DNA of 64,000 nt from NCBI GenBank assembly GCA_020633315.1, contig JACKDV010000007.1, positions 1-64,000 of the forward strand, written 5' to 3'. The DNA is from Myxococcales bacterium (GTDB lineage: Bacteria; Myxococcota_A; Polyangia; Nannocystales; Nannocystaceae). Below, in pieces: positions 46,108 to 54,967 of this stretch; position 1 is the first letter of the stretch; each line of letters opens with the position of its first letter. Position numbers and translations under genes: made by a program. The notes under the pieces were generated by a model. It did no database searches, was not told where the DNA came from, and saw only the letters and a list, made by a program, of their open reading frames with translations.

Positions 46108-47547
46108 ATGCGAGCGGTCGCGATGACGACATGGCTGGCGGGAGCGCTGGCGTCGGCGGGCTGCAGCGAGAAGCTGCTCGATGCGAGCGAGCCCGTGGTT
46201 GTGGTCGCGGGGGACCCTTGCGGGCCGGGAGACGAGGCAGGCTGCGGGGAGGGGCTCGCTTGCGAGCCGCTGGTCACGGATGCAGGTACGCACCTGTGCG
46301 CCGAGGCGGTCGAGATCCACGGCAGCGTGATCGACGCTCTGGATGGCTCGCCCATCGTGGGAGCTCGGGTGGCCGCCACCGACGAGCTCGGCACCCCGGT
46401 GACCACGGCCGTGCGCAGCGATGCCGAGGGGCGCTTCGTGCTGCCGGTGAGCCTGGCCCGCGACGAGGACGGCACGGTGGTCGAGACCCGGCAGTGGATG
46501 CTGCTCGCCTCGGCCGCGGGCTACCTCGCGTTCCCCGGGCCGCTGCGGCCGGCGCTGCCCTTCGATTCCGATGGTCGCGACGACGAGGGGATCGTCGAGT
46601 CCTCCGTCACCACCGTCAGCCTGGTGCCCAGCCTGCGCAGCGGCGTGACGATCACGGGTCGCGTGGAGGGCCAGGATCCAGCGGGAACGCTGGTGATCGC
46701 CGAGGGTCCCATGCCGGCGCCGCTCTCGGTGGTCGACGCGGAGGGCGGCTTCGTGCTGTTCGACGTCCCGCCCGGCGCCGTGACGATCCGCGGCCTTCGC
46801 CAGGGGCTGGAGCTCGAGCCGCGGAGCCTCGCCGTGGCGGCGGGCGAGGACATCGAGGATGTGGTGCTGCTCGTGCTGTCGGAGGACCCGGCGACCATGG
46901 CCACGGTCTCGGGCTCGGTGGTGATCGCGGACGCCCAGGGGGGAGGCCAGACCAGCGTGGTGCTGGTGCCGACGGTCACCTACGTGGAGGCGCTCGAGCG
47001 CGGGCCGGTGCCGGCGGGGCTGCGGGCTCCCGCGCCGCCGCAGGCCCCCAGCATCTCGTCCACCTTCGAGATCACGGGGGTCCCGGCCGGCAGCTACACG
47101 GTGCTGGCGGGCTACGAGAACGACGCGCTGATCCGTGATCCCGACGCCTCGATCGCGGGCACGCAGGTCCAGCAGATCGCGGTGGCCCGGGGAGCGACGG
47201 TGGAGCTCGAGAGCGCCGTGCGGCTCACGGCGGCGCTCGTGCTGGTGGGCCCCGGAGCCGAGGGCCCCGAGCTCGTCGACGGGGCGCCGACCTTCTCGTG
47301 GGAGGACGACGCCAGCGAGGATCGCTACTCGCTGGTGGTGCGAGACGCTCGCGGTGACGAGGTGTGGCGCGACGACGAGCTGCCGCGGGTCACCGGCGTG
47401 AGCGAGGTCGAGGTGCCCTACGCCGGCCCGGCGCTCACCTCCGGGATGACCTACCAGTTCCGGGTGGAGGCCTGGCGAGACAACGGCGGCGAGCCGACCG
47501 TGATCTCGCGGACCGAGGACCTGCGGGGCGTGTTCGTGGCTCGCTGA
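46108..47547 (+). CDS. Lipoprotein with carboxypeptidase-regulatory-like domains
   Basis: 479 residues. The lipobox signal LAGALASAGC is followed by a short Cys-containing region (CGPGDEAGCGEGLACEPL). Two or three carboxypeptidase-regulatory-like beta-sandwiches follow (IHGSVIDALDGSPIVGARVA; ITGRVEGQDPAGTLVIAEGP; a third ending GVPAGSYTVLAGYEN). A fibronectin-type-III-like end (PTFSWEDDASEDRYSLVVRD, GMTYQFRVEAW) completes it. The layout suggests a surface scaffold or binding protein. It is divergent from the Cys-rich lipoprotein, and the two may share a 54-bp control region. It converges on the anti-sigma gene with 5 bases between stops. Confidence 0.85.
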   Translation: MRAVAMTTWLAGALASAGCSEKLLDASEPVVVVAGDPCGPGDEAGCGEGLACEPLVTDAGTHLCAEAVEIHGSVIDALDGSPIVGARVAATDELGTPVTTAVRSDAEGRFVLPVSLARDEDGTVVETRQWMLLASAAGYLAFPGPLRPALPFDSDGRDDEGIVESSVTTVSLVPSLRSGVTITGRVEGQDPAGTLVIAEGPMPAPLSVVDAEGGFVLFDVPPGAVTIRGLRQGLELEPRSLAVAAGEDIEDVVLLVLSEDPATMATVSGSVVIADAQGGGQTSVVLVPTVTYVEALERGPVPAGLRAPAPPQAPSISSTFEITGVPAGSYTVLAGYENDALIRDPDASIAGTQVQQIAVARGATVELESAVRLTAALVLVGPGAEGPELVDGAPTFSWEDDASEDRYSLVVRDARGDEVWRDDELPRVTGVSEVEVPYAGPALTSGMTYQFRVEAWRDNGGEPTVISRTEDLRGVFVAR

Positions 47548-47552
47548 GTTGT

Positions 47553-48542
47553 TCAACGCTGCGGTCGCAGGCCCTTGCAGGCCGGCCCCTCGCCGAGCGC
47601 CGTGGAGGCCCGGCTCACGTCTCCCGAGAGCGCATGGCCGGGCCAGCGCTCGAGGAACACCGCGTAGGCGCAGCGGGCCTCGTCCTTGCGACCGCTGGCC
47701 TCGAGCAGGCGACCGAGGTCGATGAGCCCGGTGCGGGCGGTGGCCGAGCGAGGGTAGGTGGTGACCAGGCGGCGGAGGCTCGCGATGGCCTGGGCTCGAT
47801 CGCCGGCCGCGAGGTGGGCCTCGGCCTCGGCCGCGAGCGCCTCGGCGGTGGGTCGAGCCCGGGAGGGAGTCGCGGCGTCGGTGGGGGCGCCCGGGTGCAG
47901 GGGCGTGCGGCGTCCCTCGAGATCGACGTGGATCACCTCGTCGCGCAGCACCTCGGCATGCGCCACGTCGGCCGCCACCCGCACCTGGACGTGACCGCCG
48001 TGGAGCTCGAGGGTGCCGTCGGGGATCCCGACCTCGACCGTCTCGCTCACGTGGCTGTCCACCGACCACTCGCCCGCGGGCAGCCGCAGCGCGTGCGCTC
48101 CGGTGATCTCCACCGCGGCGGCGGGATCGGTCCCCGGCAGGCGCGTCACCTCGACGCCGGCGGCCAAGCGCGGCGGCGCATCCTCGGGAGTCACGGTCGT
48201 CTCGGGAGCGCGGTCCGAGCTGGGCTGGGTGGTGGGCGGAGCGGGCTCGCGGGTCTCCGCCACGGTCCCGCTGCTCTCACTCGGGCTCGGCGTGGGCTCG
48301 AGCAGACGCGGGGTGAGGGCGGCCAGCCCCAGCAGCACCGCCGCTGCCACGGCGAGGGTGGCGATCCGCGCCCGTCGGCGAGCCCGGTGCGCTCGCCAGG
48401 CCGCGTGCAGCGTCTCGGCGTCGAGCGAGACCCGGGGGGTCGGCTGGGCCCGCGCCGCATCCACGAGCATCTGCAGGCCGGGGTGGCGAACCGCGGGCTC
48501 GTCCTCGTCGGGGAGCTCGATCCGGTGGGGTCCGTCGGTCAC
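47553..48542 (-). CDS. FecR-like anti-sigma factor with TPR-like tail
   Basis: 329 residues. A cytoplasmic N-terminal segment of about 70 residues is followed by one transmembrane helix (IATLAVAAAVLLGLAALTP), a Pro/Ser/Thr-rich spacer, and a FecR-like beta-domain (LRLPAGEWSVDSHVSETVEV, GTLELHGGHVQVRVAA). The tail is TPR-like and helical (LAAEAEAHLAAGDRAQAIAS), with two Cys near the C-terminus. It should hold the ECF sigma factor at the membrane and release it on an envelope signal. The GTG at 48542 overlaps the sigma stop (GTGA), so translation is coupled. Confidence 0.85.
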   Translation of the reverse strand: MTDGPHRIELPDEDEPAVRHPGLQMLVDAARAQPTPRVSLDAETLHAAWRAHRARRRARIATLAVAAAVLLGLAALTPRLLEPTPSPSESSGTVAETREPAPPTTQPSSDRAPETTVTPEDAPPRLAAGVEVTRLPGTDPAAAVEITGAHALRLPAGEWSVDSHVSETVEVGIPDGTLELHGGHVQVRVAADVAHAEVLRDEVIHVDLEGRRTPLHPGAPTDAATPSRARPTAEALAAEAEAHLAAGDRAQAIASLRRLVTTYPRSATARTGLIDLGRLLEASGRKDEARCAYAVFLERWPGHALSGDVSRASTALGEGPACKGLRPQR

Positions 48543-49105
48543 GAGCCGGCCTCCTTCGTCAGGCCCAGCAGCGAGCACAGCTGCTCCTCTGCCTTGCGGG
48601 TGCGGTACGAGACGGTGCTCACCGGCACCCCCAGCCGGTCCGAGGCCTCCTGCAGGCTGAGGTTCTCGATCGCCCGGGCGGTGAAGGCTTCGCGGTACTT
48701 GTGGGGCAGCTCGGCCAGCGCCGCGTAGAGCCGCCGACGGTGCTCGTGGGCGGTCGCCTCTTCCTCTGGGGTGCTCACGGGATCGGCCGGGCCGATGGCC
48801 ACCTGGTCCTCACGCCGCTGGCGTCGCCGCTGCGAGTCCCACCAGTTGCGAACCTTGTTGATCGTGATGCGGTACAGCCAGGTCTCGAGCTGGGCATCGC
48901 GGCGGAAGCCCGGCAGCGCGCCGAACGCAGCGATGAAGACCTCTTGGACGAGGTCGTCGACGATGCTGGCGTTCCCGGTCATGCGAAGTACCTGGCGGGC
49001 GATGTCGTCACGATGCGCCCGGTAGAGGGCGCTCTGTGCCGCCGGCTCGCCCCGCTGGGCCGCCGCCAACAGGGCGGTGGCTTCTGCCTCCGTCACGCGG
49101 GCCAT
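48539..49105 (-). CDS. ECF-family RNA polymerase sigma factor
   Basis: 188 residues. Region 2 is seen in NASIVDDLVQEVFIAAFGAL and LETWLYRITINKVRNWWDSQ. Region 4 is HKYREAFTARAIENLSLQEA followed by SDRLGVPVSTVSYRTRKAEE, its helix-turn-helix. It directs RNA polymerase to a dedicated regulon. The start is ATG at 49105, because a TACCAT -10 box ends 9 bases upstream and would lie inside the longer frame that begins at 49129. It is co-translated with the anti-sigma factor and lies 75 bases after the beta-barrel-like gene, a three-gene unit. Confidence 0.93.
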   Translation of the reverse strand: MARVTEAEATALLAAAQRGEPAAQSALYRAHRDDIARQVLRMTGNASIVDDLVQEVFIAAFGALPGFRRDAQLETWLYRITINKVRNWWDSQRRRQRREDQVAIGPADPVSTPEEEATAHEHRRRLYAALAELPHKYREAFTARAIENLSLQEASDRLGVPVSTVSYRTRKAEEQLCSLLGLTKEAGS

Positions 49106-49180
49106 GCCGACGACATGGTATCGGATCACCCCTTCGACCGACGCCGGGCCCCCCGTTCCAACGGCGGGCCGGGATTGCGC

Positions 49181-50104
49181 CTATTGGCTCGTGCGGCGCG
49201 CAGGACGGGGCGGGAGCCGCAGGCCCAGGTGGAGCGCGGCCATCGGGCGCACCGCGCCCCAGCGCAGCTCGTCGCCGTCGCCACGCGCTCGCAAGGGCCG
49301 CACCAGCAGATCCACACCCACCATCGCGCCGAGCACCATGGGGCCCAGCCGCAGCTGGAGCGACGCGACCACCGCGGGGCTCGCCCACCAGCCCTCGGCC
49401 GAGCCCGAGGCGCGGGCGCGGGCCCACTGGGCACGCACGAGCGCGCCGCCCCCCCACCACAGCCGACCCGCGGGCGCGGCCATGCCCCCCAGCAGGCCGC
49501 CTCCCATCCGCAGCGCATCCACGGTGAGGGTCCCCGCGGTGCTGCGGGCCCAGGCCAGCTCGGCGAGCGGCTGCAGGTGCTCGCCCACCAGCCAGGTGCC
49601 TCCGGCCAGGCTCGCTCCTGCATCCACGTCGACCGGCGCGCGGGGGTCGAGCGCGACTCGCGGTCCGAGCCCCACCCAGCCGCTCGGGCGCGGCGTGGCC
49701 GGGGGCTCGGGGGCTGGCTCGGGGATTGGCTCGGGGGCCGAGGCCTCGGTGGCCTCGAGCTGATCCACGAGCAGGGCCAGGGCCGACGCCAGCTCGCGGC
49801 TGCGTCCCTCGGTGGTCTCGGCCGCCAGCGTGAGCTCGCGGGTGTGCACGCGACCCGCGTCGTCGCGTAGTCGCAGCGACACCTCCGTCTCGCTGATCTC
49901 CTCGACGTCGATGGTCCAACGCTCCCAGCGCGAGCCCACGCGCAGCTCCAGGCCACGCAGCACGGCGTCTCGATCCACGCGATCGCCGTGGACCCGCAGC
50001 CGCGCGGAGCCTTGCGAGGCGAGCGGAGCCGGCTCGCCCGCAGGGGGCTCGGCGGGCTCGGTGGTCGCGACGAGCACGACCAGCGCGGCGATGGGGGACA
50101 GCAC
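49181..50104 (-). CDS. Exported beta-barrel-like protein upstream of the ECF sigma gene
   Basis: 307 residues. A short hydrophobic start (LSPIAALVVLVATTEPAEPP) looks like a signal peptide. Residues about 35-110 are a compact alpha/beta segment (DRDAVLRGLELRVGSRWERW, VSLRLRDDAGRVHTRELTL). A Pro/Glu linker leads to a C-terminal region of alternating strands rich in Gly, Trp and Leu (AELAWARSTAGTLTVDALRM; GPMVLGAMVGVDLLVRPLRA; MAALHLGLRLPPR), which resembles a small outer-membrane barrel. It starts at GTG 50104 with TATGCT ending 8 bases upstream. Its position suggests a role in the signal sensed by the sigma/anti-sigma pair, or membership of their regulon. Confidence 0.75.
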   Translation of the reverse strand: MLSPIAALVVLVATTEPAEPPAGEPAPLASQGSARLRVHGDRVDRDAVLRGLELRVGSRWERWTIDVEEISETEVSLRLRDDAGRVHTRELTLAAETTEGRSRELASALALLVDQLEATEASAPEPIPEPAPEPPATPRPSGWVGLGPRVALDPRAPVDVDAGASLAGGTWLVGEHLQPLAELAWARSTAGTLTVDALRMGGGLLGGMAAPAGRLWWGGGALVRAQWARARASGSAEGWWASPAVVASLQLRLGPMVLGAMVGVDLLVRPLRARGDGDELRWGAVRPMAALHLGLRLPPRPARRTSQ

Positions 50105-50705
50105 CGACCCCGAGCATACGACCGGGGGCCGCCGACCCCTAAAGGTCGATCACCTCGCCTTGGCGCGCGACCGCGAGGCCCCGCTCGATCTCCCGCTGGG
50201 CCTCGCTGCCGGGGCTGAGCGCGGGATTTGGAGTGCTCGCTGCCCGCAGAGCTCCCCGGATCGCTCGCCGCCGCGGGCTCGATCGAGCGCAGCCCCTCAT
50301 GAGCTGCCACCACGATAAGCCACCCCACCGTTGTCGCCGTGGTGTCGCTTGCAATGGACACGCACTCAAAGTGCCAGCGTGATCGATTCGAGAGGGAGGT
50401 CGGCAGCTTGGGGAGGCTGGTGCTCCTTCGCCTCCGTAATCCGTGTGAGATCGGCGACTCGATCTCACAATAACCCTGTAGGCCCTCGAATTTCGCACCG
50501 CACGGCCAATTCCTCCTTGCGCGCCCAAGGGGTGTGTGAGAGTATCCCCATGTAGGTCACGGCAGGACCTGCGCTACACAAGACCCCACATTTTTTTTGA
50601 GACAAGGGTCGCCCGGAACGGACTCCAACACGGGTGACCTAGCCACCGAAGCCCCTCCGGGATGGGAAGGGCGGCGGGCGGTCTCGGTGACGCTCGGGAG
50701 AACGG
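50105..50705. other. 601-bp intergenic region, low G+C for the window
   Basis: No convincing complete gene is seen. The minus frame ending at 50139 closes with SEAQREIERGLAVARQGEVI and DL, which resembles the C-terminus of small antitoxin-like proteins, but no matching start or N-terminus is present. The part from 50440 to 50600 is A/T-richer. It contains TTGCGC-17-GAGTAT as a weak promoter candidate, a hairpin (TGTAGGTC ... GACC, TACA) and a run of eight T at 50591-50598. The first base of the heme lipoprotein gene follows at 50706. Confidence 0.5.
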
Positions 50706-53033
50706 ATGATGGTCAACGACACACGAAGCGGTGCAGGACGTTGGTGGGCTCTGGGGGCGCTGGCCGTCTCGCTTGCTCTGGCCGGCTGCTACCGCGGCGG
50801 CCCGCAGCTCGCCGAGGACGAGGACGAGGACGACGGCGTGGGTGATGGCGGCGACGACGGAGCGCAGCTCGTCGGTCCCGAGAGCTGCGTCGACACGACC
50901 AAGTTCTTCAAGGAGCAGATCTGGGCGCCGGTCCTCTCCAAGAAGTGCATCGGCTGCCACAACCCCAACGGGGCGGCGGGTCACACCGACCTCGTGCTGC
51001 AGATGGCCGACTACCCGGGCTACCTCGAGGTCAACCAGCAGACCCTCGAGAACGTCGCGCGCCTCGACATCGACGGGATCCCCTTGCTGCTCGCCAAGCC
51101 CTCGGCCCAGGTCGAGCACGGCGGCGGCCTGCAGATGCCCGAGGACTCCGAGGAGTACCTGCTGCTCGGCGAGATGATCGACCAGTTCGCGCAGCCGGTG
51201 CACTGCGAGAACGACGGTGACATCGACCGCTTCTTCGACGGCATCCAGGAGCTCGACGAGGAGGAGACCCTGCGCAAGGCGGCCTTCCTGCTCGCCAGCC
51301 GCATGCCCACCCCCGAGGAGCTCGAGGCGGTGCGCGGCGCGGGCATCGAGTCGCTCGACCCCGTGCTCGACGCGATCCTGCAAGAGGACGCCTTCTACGT
51401 CCGCATCAAGGAGATCTTCAACGACCTCATGCACACCGACGCCTACCGCATCGGCGACGACGCGGTGGCCACGGTCGACGAGGACATGTTCCCCAACGCG
51501 TTCTGGTTCGACGACATCGACGACACCGACCAGCGCAACCTGATGCGCCGTCGGGCCAACGATGCCATCGCCCGCGAGCCCCTCGAGATCATCGAACACG
51601 TGCTGCGCACCGGGGCGCCCTTCACCGAGGCGTTCACCGCCGACTACACCATCATCAACCCGTTCTCGGGTCGCAGCTACGGCGCCGACATGGGGCTGTT
51701 CAGCGACCCCAACGACGAGAACGAGAAGATCGCCTACACCTTCGAGGAGGTCCCGCAGGCGGGCCTGCTGACCACCTCGGTGTTCCTCAACCGCTACCCC
51801 TCGACGCCCACCAACCGCAACCGGGCGCGCTCGCGGTACTTCTACAAGTTCTTCCTGGCCACCGACATCCTGCGCCTGGCCGCGCGTCCCCTCGACGCCA
51901 CCCAGATCCAGAGCCACAACCCCACGCTGCTCGAGTCGGCCTGCAACGTCTGCCACGACAACCTCGACCCGGTGGCGGGCGCGTTCATGAACTGGGACGA
52001 CGACGGCCACTACCGCCCCATGGGCAACTGGTACGGGGACATGCTCGCCCCCGGCATCGGCGACATCGAGGTGCCCTACGAGGAGTACCCGCAGGCGCTG
52101 CGCTGGCTGACCTCGGAGCTGGTCAAGGATCCCAAGTTCGCCCTGGCCATGGTGCACATCGTGTACACCGGCCTCACCGGGCAGGAGCCCCTGAGCGAGC
52201 CGATGGAGCTCGAGGACGCCGACTACCTCGCCCAGATCCGCGCCTTCGAGGCCCAGGACTACGTCTTCAAGAAGATCGCCGAGGGCTTCGTCGCCACCGA
52301 CTACGACCTGCGCTTCATCGTCAAGGAGCTGGTCAAGACCCACTACTTCCGGGCCACCAACACCGAGGCGCCCCTCGACGAGCAGCGCTACATGGAGCTC
52401 GCCGACATGGGCACCGCCCACATCCTCTCGCCGGAGGCCCTGCACCGGCGCGTGGAGTCCACCCTCGGGGTGCCCTGGAAGAAGAACGGCACCGACGTGC
52501 TGCTCTCGGGTGACTACTACAAGTTCTTCTACGGCGGCATCGACTCGGTCTCGGTCACCGATCGCCTCACCGAGATGAACGGCGTGATGGCCAACGTGGC
52601 CGACCGCATGGCCAACGAGATGGCCTGCACCGTCACCGCCTACGACTTCACCAAGCCGGTCGAGGAGCGCCTGCTGTTCCCCGAGGTCGAGCTGAGCGAC
52701 CTGCCCGGCTCGGGCGAGAGCGCCATCCGAGCCAACCTCGTGCACCTGCACGGGCACCTGCTGGGCGAGACCCTCGAGCCCAACGACCCCGAGATCGACC
52801 GCAGCTACGAGGTCTTCACCTCGGTGTGGGAGGACGGCCAGGCCGGCCTGCTGCTCGAGACCGACCCCTACGCGGTCTCGCTGCCCAACCCCTGCCGGGC
52901 CACCACCGACCCCGTCAGCGGCGATGCCATCGCGGCCGAGTCGCAGATCGTCGACGACCCCGACTACACCGTCCGCGCCTGGATGGCCGTGATGTCCTAC
53001 ATGCTCGGCGACTACCGGTACCTCTACGAGTAA
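50706..53033 (+). CDS. DUF1592/DUF1588-like cytochrome c lipoprotein
   Basis: 775 residues. The signal with lipobox is VSLALAGC, followed by an acidic linker. A cytochrome motif CIGCHNPNG lies near residue 81 with a downstream MPED Met candidate. A second haem motif, CNVCHDNLDP near 412, is followed by AGAFMNWDDDGHYR, as in DUF1588 proteins. QAGLLTTSVFLNRYPSTPTN precedes it, as also expected. The middle and C-terminal parts are family-like but unnamed. Members are exported and occur next to DUF1501 genes, as here (34 bases to the next gene). The redox substrate is unknown. ATG at 50706 or the next codon starts it. Confidence 0.88.
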   Translation: MMVNDTRSGAGRWWALGALAVSLALAGCYRGGPQLAEDEDEDDGVGDGGDDGAQLVGPESCVDTTKFFKEQIWAPVLSKKCIGCHNPNGAAGHTDLVLQMADYPGYLEVNQQTLENVARLDIDGIPLLLAKPSAQVEHGGGLQMPEDSEEYLLLGEMIDQFAQPVHCENDGDIDRFFDGIQELDEEETLRKAAFLLASRMPTPEELEAVRGAGIESLDPVLDAILQEDAFYVRIKEIFNDLMHTDAYRIGDDAVATVDEDMFPNAFWFDDIDDTDQRNLMRRRANDAIAREPLEIIEHVLRTGAPFTEAFTADYTIINPFSGRSYGADMGLFSDPNDENEKIAYTFEEVPQAGLLTTSVFLNRYPSTPTNRNRARSRYFYKFFLATDILRLAARPLDATQIQSHNPTLLESACNVCHDNLDPVAGAFMNWDDDGHYRPMGNWYGDMLAPGIGDIEVPYEEYPQALRWLTSELVKDPKFALAMVHIVYTGLTGQEPLSEPMELEDADYLAQIRAFEAQDYVFKKIAEGFVATDYDLRFIVKELVKTHYFRATNTEAPLDEQRYMELADMGTAHILSPEALHRRVESTLGVPWKKNGTDVLLSGDYYKFFYGGIDSVSVTDRLTEMNGVMANVADRMANEMACTVTAYDFTKPVEERLLFPEVELSDLPGSGESAIRANLVHLHGHLLGETLEPNDPEIDRSYEVFTSVWEDGQAGLLLETDPYAVSLPNPCRATTDPVSGDAIAAESQIVDDPDYTVRAWMAVMSYMLGDYRYLYE

Positions 53034-53067
53034 GCGGCCCAAGACACGAGACGCAGGAGACAGGACG

Positions 53068-54342
53068 ATGATGAATCGACGCGACTTCCTCAAGCTCAGC
53101 TCCGCGGCCGGCCTCTGCGTGGGAGGCTCCGCCCTCCTCGGGCGGGCCTGGGCCGACGGCGAGGCTGCCCCCGGGCAGCCGGTGGGGGCGTACACGGGCC
53201 CGCTGTTCGTGATGCTGCAGGCGACCGGCGGCTGGGATCCCACCATGCTGTGCGACCCCAAGCCGAACCTGAACAACAGCTTCGGCGCGGCCTCGATGGC
53301 GGGGAACATCCCCTACGCCTCGATCGGGGCCGACGTGGACGCGATGTTCAGCACCCACTACGACAAGATGACCGTGATCAACGGCGTCGACGTGGCCACC
53401 AACAACCACGAGGCGGGGCGCCGGCACACGGCCAGCGGCCGCCTGGGCGCGGGCTATCCCAACCTCGCCGCGCTGGTCGCCGGCACCCACTCGCCCGAGT
53501 CGCCGATGGCCTTCCTCACCTTCGGCGGCTACGAGCGCACCCAGGGCACGGTGGCTCCGGTGCGCGACGGCAACGCCAACCGCCTCGCCGAGCTGGCGTT
53601 CCCCGAGCGGATCAACGCCGCCGACGAGACCAGCGCCACCTACCACAGCGAGGCCGCGCGGGGGATCATCGCCGACGCGCGCAGGGAGCGGGCCTCGGCC
53701 CTGCTCGGCGCCCAGGAGCTGCCGCGCTACCAGCACTCGCTCGACACCCTGATGACCGCGCGCACCGGCGCCGATCAGCTCAAGCTGCTGCAGGAGGTCC
53801 TGCCCGAGCCCAGCGGCAACGCGGACTTCCGCAAGTGCCAGCTCATCGTCGCCGCCTACAAGGCGGGCATCGGCGTGGCCGCCAACATCGCGAAGGGTGG
53901 CTTCGACACCCACGACGATCACGACAACCGCCACCGCCCGCGCATGAACGAGCTGGCCGCGATCGTGAACTTCCTGTGGCAGGAGGCGGCCAGCCAGGGC
54001 GTGGAGGACAAGCTGGTGATCCTCGTCGCCTCCGACTTCGGTCGCACGCCCAGCTACAACGGCGACGGCGGCAAGGACCACTGGTCGGTGAGCTCGATGA
54101 TCGCCATGGGAGCCGGGATCCCCGGCAACCGCGTGGTGGGCAAGACCAGCGACGGCCACACCCTGATGCCCCTCGATCCCACCGATCTCACCCAGTCGGT
54201 CGACAACGATGAGGACGGCGTCCGCATCACCCCGATGCACGTGCACCGGGCCCTGCGTCGGGTGCTCGACGTGGAGGGCAGCGACAACGACACGCTGTTC
54301 CCGCTGGGCACCGACGAGGAAGACCTGCCGATCTTCGGCTAG
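53068..54342 (+). CDS. DUF1501 family protein, Tat-exported
   Basis: 424 residues with a twin-arginine signal (NRRDFLKLSSAAGLCVGGSA) ending near ALLGRAWA. The body has the alkaline-phosphatase/sulfatase-like DUF1501 blocks: FVMLQATGGWDPTMLCDP, NHEAGRRHTASGRLG, NIAKGGFDTHDDHDNRH, LVILVASDFGRTPSYNGDGG and KDHWSVSSMIAMGAGI. The final His-Trp and the Asp-Phe-Gly-Arg-Thr motif are typical. Tat use implies folding, probably with metal, before export. It lies 34 bases behind the heme lipoprotein in one operon and presumably works with it outside the cytoplasm. Confidence 0.93.
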   Translation: MMNRRDFLKLSSAAGLCVGGSALLGRAWADGEAAPGQPVGAYTGPLFVMLQATGGWDPTMLCDPKPNLNNSFGAASMAGNIPYASIGADVDAMFSTHYDKMTVINGVDVATNNHEAGRRHTASGRLGAGYPNLAALVAGTHSPESPMAFLTFGGYERTQGTVAPVRDGNANRLAELAFPERINAADETSATYHSEAARGIIADARRERASALLGAQELPRYQHSLDTLMTARTGADQLKLLQEVLPEPSGNADFRKCQLIVAAYKAGIGVAANIAKGGFDTHDDHDNRHRPRMNELAAIVNFLWQEAASQGVEDKLVILVASDFGRTPSYNGDGGKDHWSVSSMIAMGAGIPGNRVVGKTSDGHTLMPLDPTDLTQSVDNDEDGVRITPMHVHRALRRVLDVEGSDNDTLFPLGTDEEDLPIFG

Positions 54343-54453
54343 GCTGCCGGCGCCCTCGCGTCCCAGGCGCGGTCCCTCGCGGGGGGCCGCGCTTCGTCGA
54401 TTCCGGGGGACCACGCGCCTCGTGATCGTTCGGCAGGGTCGGGCACTACCCGG

Positions 54454-54902
54454 TCATGCCTCCTCGGGCGACTCCGGCAGGGACGGCACGGCGGGCGACT
54501 CCGGCTCCGTCACCGATGGCTCGGGCAGCGACGACAGCGGGGAGTCGGGCTCTGGATCGAGCGACACGGGCACCAGCGGGGGCACCGAGGGAGGGACCGA
54601 CACCGACACGGAGGCGAGCACCGGCGAGCTGGGCAGCTCCGGGGCGAGCTCACCGGGCAGCCTGGCCGCGCGTGCGTGGACCCGGTCGGCCAGCGCCCTC
54701 GAAGTCGCGGTCGCCGATGTCGGGCACGGGTAGGGAGACCCGCGCGATGCGATCGCCGTCGCGCAGCACTCGATCGCGCAGCGGGGTGCAGCGTCCCCAG
54801 CAGCGCCAGCCCGAACGCCACGAGCCGCAGCCCGAGCACCGCGCGGCGGCGGGCCAGCACCGCGGCCGCGAGGCGTCCGAAGGGCCCGCGGCCCGGCGTC
54901 AC
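54454..54902 (-). pseudogene. Decayed membrane-protein-like gene, two frameshifts
   Basis: Read from GTG at 54902 on the minus strand, three frames together give a protein-like series: PFGRLAAAVLARRRAVLGLR with LVAFGLALLGTLHP (a membrane segment), then LRDRVLRDGDRIARVSLPVP and DIGDRDFEG, then ALADRVHARAARLPGELAPE and a Ser/Pro/Glu-rich tail to a stop at 54454. Two frame changes are needed, near 54790 and 54700. The opposite strand of the tail could encode Gly/Ser/Asp/Thr-rich sequence like a lipoprotein linker, so the direction of the low-complexity part is not certain. Sequencing errors are an alternative to true decay. Confidence 0.5.
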
Positions 54903-54967
54903 GGTCCGTACTCTACGTCAGCCACGCGAGCGGGTGCGCAGGGCCGGGGGCCCTGCTACCGTCCGGC

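Noticed and set aside
50139..50528. A 129-codon minus-strand frame in the intergenic region
   Set aside because: Only the last 25 or so residues look protein-like. The upstream part is Arg/Ser/Pro-rich with no start signal and crosses the likely leader of the heme lipoprotein operon.
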